10,537 nucleotides of DNA, taken from assembly GCA_934645125.1 (NCBI GenBank), contig CAKUDT010000028.1, positions 1-10,537 of the forward strand. Reading direction: 5' to 3'. The notes below the pieces were generated by a model, which was not told the origin of the DNA, made no database searches, and saw nothing but the letters and a program-made list of their open reading frames with translations. The translations under genes and the position numbers were made by a program. Of the stretch, positions 5,315 through 10,537 are shown in pieces; position 1 is the stretch's first letter; each line of letters begins with the position of its first letter. Source of the stretch: an uncultured Eggerthellaceae bacterium. Lineage in GTDB: Bacteria > Actinomycetota > Coriobacteriia > Coriobacteriales > Eggerthellaceae.

Positions 5315-6118
5315 TTAATCTCCCACTCCGAAATCGGTGTTGTTCAAAAGGATGTCCACGCGCTGATTGTTTTGGTAGCGCGGCATGATATTTTCCACGA
5401 ATACGCGTATGACCTGCGCGTCCGGCTTAATGCTGGTGGTGTTTTCCGTCATGATGTTCAGACAGATGCGCTCAAGGTGCGCCAGGCCCAGCTTGATATC
5501 GCGCTCCATGCTTGCTTGCGTTTGTCCCGCAACGCCAAGCAGGAAATTGCCTTCTTGGAATCCGCGGCAAATCTCTGCGGGATCGGTTTCAGGAATGCCT
5601 TTATGCAGCACGTTCTCGCGAAATTCCGCGTCGAACGTTTCAATGCCGATTTTCATTTTCAGATTGAACGGGGCAAACTCTTCGCGCAGCGCATCAAGGC
5701 GATTGCGATAGTTATAGTGCGCCTCAAAATGAATGGTGGATATGCCGCGATCTGCGCAAACTTCGGTAAGGTAGGCGCGCGTTTGGCGGTCAAGTTCGAA
5801 AACGGAGCCGCTGTTGATGACTTCGATTTCGCCGAATTCGCCCGTCACGCAGTCAAGAACTTGCTTATTCAACTCGAAATTTGCCTGGTCATCGCTGCAT
5901 TTGTCGTTGTGATAGTCGCAGAATGCGCATGTGGGAAAGGCGCATCCTCTGCCGCGGAGCAATATAATCTCGCGCGGTTGCTTTTCAGTGATTTTGCTGT
6001 ATCGGTCCATATTGTTGTGCGCTTGCAAGCGCCGGACTTGAGCCGCGTTCGCGTATGACCCGCTGCGGCAAGGTGGATTTTGCGCAGCCAAGGTCAATGG
6101 CGGGCGCGCAAGCCCCAC
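5315..6118 (-). CDS. Radical SAM enzyme, probable queuine lyase (QueL-like) of queuosine salvage
   Basis: The product is 267 aa from GTG 6118, which has GGGAG 7 nt upstream. A second start, ATG 6010, gives 231 aa and begins closer to the conserved part but has no ribosome binding site. The 36 extra residues look unconserved, so the start is uncertain. The cluster motif is GCAFPTCAFCDYH, with cysteines 59, 64 and 67 (23, 28 and 31 from ATG 6010). The spacing is CX4CX2C instead of the usual CX3CX2C. INSGSVFE and KIGIETFD fit the following barrel strands and the SAM-binding region. QueL enzymes of queuine-salvaging bacteria (known from Clostridioides and relatives) cleave queuine to preQ1 by radical SAM chemistry and are encoded near queuosine transporters, as here. 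The radical SAM call is firm; the substrate is inferred from context and overall resemblance. Confidence 0.75.
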   Translation of the reverse strand: MGLARPPLTLAAQNPPCRSGSYANAAQVRRLQAHNNMDRYSKITEKQPREIILLRGRGCAFPTCAFCDYHNDKCSDDQANFELNKQVLDCVTGEFGEIEVINSGSVFELDRQTRAYLTEVCADRGISTIHFEAHYNYRNRLDALREEFAPFNLKMKIGIETFDAEFRENVLHKGIPETDPAEICRGFQEGNFLLGVAGQTQASMERDIKLGLAHLERICLNIMTENTTSIKPDAQVIRVFVENIMPRYQNNQRVDILLNNTDFGVGD

Positions 6119-6127
6119 TTCTCATCT

Positions 6128-6192
6128 CCCTTAGTTTTGATTCGAAAAACGGTTATGTTTCCCGGGCAGGATGGTTACGAACTGCCCTTATG
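6128..6192 (-). promoter_or_regulatory. Structured leader of the queuosine-salvage operon; candidate preQ1-I-like riboswitch
   Basis: On the minus strand GGGCAG (6187-6182) pairs with CTGCCC (6169-6164) around the 12-nt loop TTCGTAACCATC. An A-rich tail follows (GGGAAACATAACCG, then CAAAACTAAGGGAG, which contains the ribosome binding site). The loop has the same length as that of the classic Bacillus subtilis preQ1-I aptamer, and both begin UUC and end in C next to the stem. GUAACC also occurs in the Thermoanaerobacter aptamer core. Loop UUCG could pair with CGAA in the tail (6138-6135) as a pseudoknot. The match is partial and from memory; the operon's role strengthens it. Confidence 0.35.
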
Positions 6193-6205
6193 CAATTGCT
6201 GGAGC

Positions 6206-6235
6206 AGTGTACCACAAAGCAAGACGAAGCGACAG
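6206..6235 (-). promoter_or_regulatory. Candidate promoter of the radical SAM/transporter operon
   Basis: The minus strand carries TACACT as a -10 (6211-6206) with CTGTCG as a weak -35 (6235-6230) at 18 bp. Transcription would start near 6199, a few bases before the leader hairpin. Confidence 0.4.
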
Positions 6236-6280
6236 GGGGTTTTCTTCTGCGCCGTTCATCCCGGTGCCGCCCGTGGGGTT

Positions 6281-6310
6281 TTAGTGTGCATGCGCGGCTT
6301 CCCTTATAAT
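6281..6310 (+). promoter_or_regulatory. Promoter of the peptidoglycan hydrolase gene
   Basis: A perfect TATAAT lies at 6305-6310, with TTAGTG (6281-6286) as a partial -35 at 18 bp. The predicted start near 6317 leaves a leader of only about 22 nt. Confidence 0.6.
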
Positions 6311-6338
6311 TGGGCTATCAATAAGAAAGGATCCGGTA

Positions 6339-7457
6339 GTGAGTACTTTTCTGCGAAAGGGAAAGGCGTTCGTTGCGGCGGCTATTGCGCTTGCTGCTTG
6401 CGTAGCTGTAGTTTTCCTGACCGCGTTTGCGCATTCTGCCCTTGCCGAGGAAAACGATGTGTACGCCCAGGCAAGCGCCGCGCAGCAACAAGTCGAGCAA
6501 TCGGCGGCAACATATGACCAGGCCAAGCAGGCGCTGGAGGAAATAGAAGCGGAAATCACGGAAAACGAGCAGCGCATTCAGGAGCTTTCGGCGCAGATTC
6601 CGCTTCAGCAGGCGAAAAGCGATGCGGCCTTGCGGTCGCTGTATAAAATGCAGCAAGATGGCGGTTCGCTGATAACGTTGTTGTTGTCGTCCGAAAATTT
6701 CAACGAGCTTTTGCTGAACATCGATTACGTTTCCGCTTTCTATAACAGCAAAATGAGGGAAGTCAACAGCTTGTACGATATGAAGGCCGAGCTGGATGCC
6801 ACCGCTGCGGGTCTTACGGAAAAGCGCGCAAAAGCCGCCGAAGAAGCGCAAGCTGCCGAAGATGCCCTGGTCCAGGCGCAGCAGTTGCGCGAGCAAGCGC
6901 AAGCTGCGGCCGAGGCAGCGCGCAAGGCGGAAGAGGAAGCCGCCGCCGCAGCAGCCGCTGCCGCCGAAGAGGAAGCTGCGAAGAAGGCTGCTGAAGAAGA
7001 AGCCGCCGGTGGCAGCAGCGCGCCAAGCGAAGGCGATTTGACGAATGGCGACGTTTCTTCGAATCCGGGCAGCGACAACGTTGATTGGTCGGTTGATAAG
7101 AGCGACTTCGTAAACCAATGGGCGGGGCGCATCGATGCGTACTTGTCTGGTTCGCCGCTGTCGGGTCAGGGCGCTACGTTTGCCGCCGCTGCCTGGGATT
7201 ATGGCATTGACCCGCGTTTCTCGCCAGCAATTTCGTGTGTTGAGAGTTCCAAGGGACTCTATTGTTTCCGCAGTCACAATGCGTGGGGCTGGGGGAGTTC
7301 ATCGTGGGACAGCTGGGAAGAGGCCATTAACGCCCATGTGCGCGGCCTTTCGCGCGGCTATGGCTACACGGTAACGATCGAAGGCGCCAAGAAATACTGC
7401 CCGCCGAACTGGGAATTCTGGTATTCGCGCGTGTGCGCGGAGATGGCGAAAATCTAG
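6339..7457 (+). CDS. Secreted coiled-coil peptidoglycan hydrolase with lysozyme-like C-terminal domain
   Basis: The product is 372 aa from GTG 6339; AGAAAGG (6324-6330) lies 8 nt upstream. Residues 1-36 are a Sec signal peptide (basic start, long hydrophobic core, cleavage likely after AHSALA). Residues about 40-225 form a long coiled coil like the N-terminal half of PcsB/CwlO-type proteins, with QMQ-type heptads broken by LLSSENFNELL (115-125). That break is the characteristic hinge of this family, which docks to FtsEX or similar membrane complexes. An Ala/Glu/Lys-rich stretch (163-223) and a Gly/Ser/Asp linker follow. Residues about 255-372 form a lysozyme-like domain: GIDPRFSPAISCVESSKG with E302 the likely catalytic acid, NAWGWGSSSWDSW, then YCPPNWEFWYSRV. 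Cysteines 300, 309, 354 and 366 may form disulfides. The expected role is cleaving peptidoglycan during growth or division. The domain calls come from motifs, and the bond cleaved is not determined. Confidence 0.85.
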   Translation: MSTFLRKGKAFVAAAIALAACVAVVFLTAFAHSALAEENDVYAQASAAQQQVEQSAATYDQAKQALEEIEAEITENEQRIQELSAQIPLQQAKSDAALRSLYKMQQDGGSLITLLLSSENFNELLLNIDYVSAFYNSKMREVNSLYDMKAELDATAAGLTEKRAKAAEEAQAAEDALVQAQQLREQAQAAAEAARKAEEEAAAAAAAAAEEEAAKKAAEEEAAGGSSAPSEGDLTNGDVSSNPGSDNVDWSVDKSDFVNQWAGRIDAYLSGSPLSGQGATFAAAAWDYGIDPRFSPAISCVESSKGLYCFRSHNAWGWGSSSWDSWEEAINAHVRGLSRGYGYTVTIEGAKKYCPPNWEFWYSRVCAEMAKI

Positions 7458-7520
7458 GTTTTGTTGCGTTTCATGGGGTTGGTCGATGGGGACGTGCTCG
7501 TGAACTCCGTGCGATGTGCC

Positions 7521-7558
7521 CGCGTTTCGCGAAGGATGCCGCTCCTTCGCGAAACGCG
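7521..7558. terminator. Perfect 16-bp hairpin between convergent hydrolase and deacetylase genes
   Basis: CGCGTTTCGCGAAGGA (7521-7536) and TCCTTCGCGAAACGCG (7543-7558) are exact reverse complements around a 6-nt loop. The hairpin lies 63 nt after one stop and 18 nt from the other, so it can serve both strands. Neither side has a proper T-run, which makes it an unusual but likely terminator. Confidence 0.75.
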
Positions 7559-7576
7559 TTCGTCCGCTAGCGCCGT

Positions 7577-8473
7577 CTAGAAATGGTATCCGTACGAATC
7601 GGCTAGCAGCACATCGAACTCAAAATCGTTGTCAATAAACCACTCGATAATGGTAGGCAATGCCTCTACCGTGGTGTCTTTTGCGGCGGAATCATGCATC
7701 AAAACGCAGCAAGAATGACATCCTTCGGCCTGTTCAAGGGCGTAATCGGCAATGAATTGCGCATCGTGATCGCCGCCATCACCGCTTGAGACGTTCCAGT
7801 CGAAGTAGTGGTAATTTTCGCGCGCCATGCGTTCGGTAATGTCGTTGACAATTGCGCCGTTGAAGCTGTTGTGGCTGCCACCGGGGAAGCGCACGAGCGT
7901 AGGCTCAAAGCCCAGATAGCCTTCGATTGCGGCGCCTGCTTCGTGCAAATCGCTCCAATAGGCATCGGCGCTGGCATACACTTGCTTGTAATCATGCGTG
8001 TACGTGTGGATGGCCACCTGGTTGCCGGCGTCCCAAATGTCTTTTACGTATTCCAGCTGGGGCTGGTCGCCTTTCACGAACCAGGTTGCTTTCACGCCGT
8101 AGGAGTCAAGAATCTCCAAGATACGGTGTGTGTTGGTCGAAGGGCCGTCGTCGAATGTGAGATACACGGTTTTCGGGCCGGGGGTGACGTTGTTTGCGCT
8201 GGTGCTGGTTGCACGGCGTTCTTCAGCGCTGCGTTCGTGCGCGATTGCAAGGTTTCCGGCTTCCGTTTTCTTGGGCTCTTGCTTTTCGGGTGCGTTTACT
8301 GAAGTCGCGCCCGCGGATGCCGAACTGCTTGAAGCGCTGGTGCCGGAATCGCCGCCGAAAAGCGAGCAAGCTCCTACGCCCACAAGCGCTAAGAGCAGCA
8401 GCGCGATAAGGGCTGCAAAAATCTTTGAAGAGGGTGGTTTTTTCTGCGGCGTACGTCTTCGGGGTGTTGTCAT
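7577..8473 (-). CDS. Polysaccharide deacetylase (NodB domain), membrane-anchored or lipoprotein
   Basis: The product is 298 aa; ATG 8473 follows AGGAAG (8487-8482) by 8 nt. A basic, proline-rich N-terminus leads to a hydrophobic segment (about 18-35) ending VGAC, with C36 a possible lipobox cysteine. The protein is therefore either lipid-anchored or held by an uncleaved helix. Residues 40-97 are a low-complexity Ser/Ala/Thr and charged spacer that would reach into the wall. The NodB domain (about 100-298) has all five family motifs: TFDDGPS with D108/D109, HTYTH with H156 and H160, RFPGGS with R195, DWNVSSGD with D225, and LMHD with H260. These residues form the metal site and catalytic pair of the metal-dependent deacetylases that remove acetyl groups from N-acetylglucosamine or N-acetylmuramic acid. 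Peptidoglycan is the likely substrate, which could modulate lysozyme sensitivity. It faces a convergent wall hydrolase. Confidence 0.92.
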   Translation of the reverse strand: MTTPRRRTPQKKPPSSKIFAALIALLLLALVGVGACSLFGGDSGTSASSSSASAGATSVNAPEKQEPKKTEAGNLAIAHERSAEERRATSTSANNVTPGPKTVYLTFDDGPSTNTHRILEILDSYGVKATWFVKGDQPQLEYVKDIWDAGNQVAIHTYTHDYKQVYASADAYWSDLHEAGAAIEGYLGFEPTLVRFPGGSHNSFNGAIVNDITERMARENYHYFDWNVSSGDGGDHDAQFIADYALEQAEGCHSCCVLMHDSAAKDTTVEALPTIIEWFIDNDFEFDVLLADSYGYHF

Positions 8474-8773
8474 GGCAATCGCTTCCTTTTATACCACCCC
8501 GCCATTCTACCGCATTTACACAAAAGCATGCGGTTCTTTCCCCGCTGCGAACCCGCGCTGCTCGTCTTCGCCGGCATCTTCGCCCCCCCCTGCGTGCCAT
8601 CGCCAACGCCATCGCCAGCACCTTCTGTCCCTTCGCCACCTTTTCTTGTGCCCGCGTGGCAGGGAAAATGCAACGTTGCGCGGGGCGGCGCGGGTGATTC
8701 GGTATATACTATCTAGTTACAGAAAAACGCAAGAACCGTGTACCCCAATATCATTCCCCAAAGGAGGGCTCAT
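8474..8773. promoter_or_regulatory. Divergent intergenic region: deacetylase and metG promoters
   Basis: This 300-bp stretch separates divergent genes. On the minus strand TAGAAT (8509-8504) is a -10 candidate for the deacetylase, without a clear -35. On the plus strand TATACT (8705-8710) is a -10 candidate for metG, again without a good -35 at 16-18 bp; a leader of about 57 nt would follow, ending in AAGGAGGG (8761-8768). Between them (about 8525-8660) the plus strand is strongly pyrimidine-rich, with a C-run (8583-8590) and a short near-tandem repeat GCCATCGCCA (8596-8605 and 8608-8617). No RNA gene or convincing ORF is seen. Confidence 0.45.
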
Positions 8774-10366
8774 ATGTCCAAGGGAACCTATTCGTTTACG
8801 ACGCCTATCTATTACGTGAATGCTGCGCCTCATCTGGGCACTGCTTACACCACCATTGCCGCCGATGCTGTGGCGCGCTATCAGCGCATGAACGGCTACG
8901 ATGTTGCTTTTGTTACCGGCATGGACGAGCACGGCCAGAAGGTCGCCGATACCGCCGCCAGCAAGGGCATGACCCCGCAGGAATGGTGCGACTCCATGGA
9001 GCCGGCCTTCCGCGATGCGTGGAAAATGCTTGACATCACATACACCGACTTCGTGCGCACCACCGAGCCGCGCCACGCTGAATCGGTGAAGAAGTTCTGG
9101 AACGATTTGTACGAGAAGGGTTACCTGTACAAGGGTTCCTACGAAGGTTGGTATTGCGTTCACGAGGAAACGTATTACGCCGAGAGCGACCTGGAGAAAA
9201 ACGACGACGGCGAATTTGTGTGCCCCGACTGCAAACGCCCTGTTCAGAAGGCTGGTGGCGAAGAAAACTGGTTCTTCAAGTTGAGCGAGTTTGCTGAGCC
9301 GCTGCTGAAGTTCTACGAGGAAAACCCCGATTTCATTCGTCCCGTGACGCGCAAAAACGAGATTGTAAGCTTTGTGAAAAGCGGCCTGAAGGACCTGTCG
9401 ATCAGCCGTTCTACGTTCGACTGGGGCGTTCCGCTGCCGTTTGACCAGGGTCATGTTGCCTATGTGTGGGCCGATGCGCTGCTGGCGTACTTGACGGGCA
9501 TCGGTTACGGCCAAGACGACACGCGCCCGGGCGAATTCGAGGCGCGCTGGCCCATGCAGTACCACTTTGTGGGCAAGGACATCACGCGCTTCCACTGCGT
9601 TATTTGGCCGGCCATGCTCATGGCTGCGGGAATGCCTATTACGCACACGGTGTTCGGCCACGGCTTTTTGATGGTGGGCGGCGAAAAGATGTCGAAGTCC
9701 AAGGGCAACGGCATTAAACCCGCTGATCTGGTGGCAATTTACGGCGTGGATGCGTATCGCTACTACTTCCTTTCCGACGTGCGTTTCGGCGCCGACGGTG
9801 GCATTTCCATTGAGCGCATGACGCAGGTGTACAACGCCGACCTGGCGAATACGTGGGGCAATTTGTGCAGCCGCGTTCCCGGCATGAACTCGAAGTATTT
9901 CGATGGCGTGGTGCCCGCTGTTCCCGAAAGCGCTGCTGCGCTGGTGCAGGAGAATCCGCTGCGCGCAATTGCCGATGAGCTGTACGCTAAGTTCGACGAA
10001 TGCATGACGCAGGTTGATTTCACGGGTGCTGTTTCCGCAGTTCAGGAGCTTGCGCATCGCGCGAACCTCTACATCGACGAAACCGAGCCGTTCCGCATGG
10101 CAAAGGATCCGGAAAAGCGCGACGAGCTTGCTGCCGTTATGTACAACTTGCTGGAAGCCATTCGCGTTATCGCCCTGTTCATGGCGCCGTTCATGCCGAA
10201 TACGTCCGCCGAGGTGTACAAGCGCCTGGGCCTGGGCGACATCACGGCCATTACAGACATCCAGGCGGCAAGCGCGTGGGGTCAGTTGACGGCCGGCAAT
10301 CCGGTGGAGAAGGGCGAGGCGTTGTTCCCGCGCCTGGACGAGGCCGCCATCGAACTGAACATGTAG
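8774..10366 (+). CDS. metG: Methionyl-tRNA synthetase
   Basis: The product is 530 aa. ATG 8774 is chosen because AAGGAGGG (8761-8768) sits 5 nt upstream; a GTG at 8738 in frame has no such site. It attaches methionine to initiator and elongator tRNA-Met in the cytoplasm. Class I signatures are visible: PHLGT (19-23, the HIGH-type motif) and KMSKS (305-309). The connective peptide follows at about 115-185 and the alpha-helical anticodon-binding domain at about 355-520. The knuckle region keeps C128, C150 and C153, but the second expected cysteine is E131 (with H130 beside it), so zinc binding is doubtful. The protein ends after the anticodon-binding domain and lacks the extra C-terminal tRNA-binding/dimerisation domain of longer enzymes such as the E. 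coli one; the short form is common. The next gene starts 64 nt later without an obvious terminator, so they may be co-transcribed. Confidence 0.97.
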   Translation: MSKGTYSFTTPIYYVNAAPHLGTAYTTIAADAVARYQRMNGYDVAFVTGMDEHGQKVADTAASKGMTPQEWCDSMEPAFRDAWKMLDITYTDFVRTTEPRHAESVKKFWNDLYEKGYLYKGSYEGWYCVHEETYYAESDLEKNDDGEFVCPDCKRPVQKAGGEENWFFKLSEFAEPLLKFYEENPDFIRPVTRKNEIVSFVKSGLKDLSISRSTFDWGVPLPFDQGHVAYVWADALLAYLTGIGYGQDDTRPGEFEARWPMQYHFVGKDITRFHCVIWPAMLMAAGMPITHTVFGHGFLMVGGEKMSKSKGNGIKPADLVAIYGVDAYRYYFLSDVRFGADGGISIERMTQVYNADLANTWGNLCSRVPGMNSKYFDGVVPAVPESAAALVQENPLRAIADELYAKFDECMTQVDFTGAVSAVQELAHRANLYIDETEPFRMAKDPEKRDELAAVMYNLLEAIRVIALFMAPFMPNTSAEVYKRLGLGDITAITDIQAASAWGQLTAGNPVEKGEALFPRLDEAAIELNM

Positions 10367-10430
10367 TTTCGCGTGCGATGGCGCGCGCATGAGCGCGTGG
10401 ACGTGCGATACGTTGTGAGAAGCTGCTGCT

Positions 10431-10537
10431 ATGCCTTTTGATACTGAAGAAGAGATTTTTTACGATGCGCTGTTCCGTCAGCGACGTAAGCATGGCGTGT
10501 ATCGCCTGGTAGATGCGCCGTTGATGGAAGGCGCTAT
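10431..10537 (+). CDS. N-terminus of a downstream gene, cut by the window edge; possibly TatD-family hydrolase
   Basis: ATG 10431 opens a frame that stays open to the last base, giving 35 codons beginning MPFDTEEEIFYDALFRQRRK. A weak GAGAAG (10417-10422) lies 8 nt upstream. The residues shown contain no diagnostic motif. A TatD-like metal-dependent hydrolase often follows metG, and this N-terminal stretch could be the short extension seen before the first metal-binding motif in some members. This is inference from gene order only. Confidence 0.5.
   Translation, partial: MPFDTEEEIFYDALFRQRRKHGVYRLVDAPLMEGA

Noticed and set aside
5986..6125. Small ORF from ATG 6125 overlapping the radical SAM start in another frame
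   Set aside because: The ribosome binding site is directly against the ATG, the product is short with no motif, and GTG 6118 is better spaced.
8583..8617. C-run and short near-tandem GCCATCGCCA repeat in the metG upstream region
   Set aside because: Only two copies 12 bp apart in pyrimidine-rich DNA; too little to call a repeat array or CRISPR.
8717..10390. 557-aa minus-strand open frame covering all of metG
   Set aside because: It is the antisense shadow of an unmistakable metG. Its product is Arg/His/Val-rich with no family motif, and GC-rich codon use keeps such frames open by chance.

Overview
The window looks like a chromosomal segment of a moderately GC-rich actinobacterium. The class Coriobacteriia (Eggerthellaceae-like) is my best guess, inferred from protein style, the gene mix and strong AAGGAGG-type ribosome binding sites; no database search was possible. 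I see no insertion sequence, phage, CRISPR array, tRNA or rRNA. Nine complete genes and two edge-truncated genes account for most of the DNA.

Layout. (1) 1-425: the 3' end of a gene for a small protein resembling the N-terminal domain of cyanophycin synthetase, without the catalytic domains. (2) 593-2949: three same-strand envelope-associated genes, namely a YtxH-like membrane-anchored helical protein, a double PRC-barrel protein with a similar Ala/Lys-rich helical tail, and a TM2-domain membrane protein. (3) 2950-3431: a gene-free 480 bp stretch with unusual structure. It holds a perfect 13-bp inverted repeat overlapping the TM2 stop codon, a large imperfect inverted repeat (about 3043-3256), and a two-hairpin leader for the next gene. 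(4) 3432-4367: an archaeal-type class I aldolase. (5) 4568-6118, minus strand: a two-gene operon of a radical SAM enzyme and a queuosine-precursor (VUT/YhhQ) transporter, 6 nt apart, with a structured leader that could be a preQ1-I-like riboswitch. (6) 6339-7457: a secreted coiled-coil peptidoglycan hydrolase. (7) 7577-8473, minus strand: a membrane-anchored or lipoprotein polysaccharide deacetylase. (8) 8774-10366: methionyl-tRNA synthetase, followed by the start of a further gene that by position may be a TatD-family hydrolase.

How the genes work together. The radical SAM/transporter pair reads as a salvage module for the modified tRNA base queuosine: import of a 7-deazaguanine base and its conversion to a usable precursor. 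This resembles the QueL/transporter arrangement known from queuine-salvaging bacteria. The secreted hydrolase and the deacetylase are convergent neighbours that both act on the cell wall. Both convergent junctions carry a long perfect or near-perfect hairpin (4439-4481 and 7521-7558) placed to stop transcription from both sides.

The most interesting items are the queuosine-salvage operon with its non-canonical CX4CX2C cluster motif and candidate riboswitch leader, the large inverted repeat upstream of the aldolase, the orphan cyanophycin-synthetase-like N-domain, and the half-degenerate zinc knuckle in MetG.
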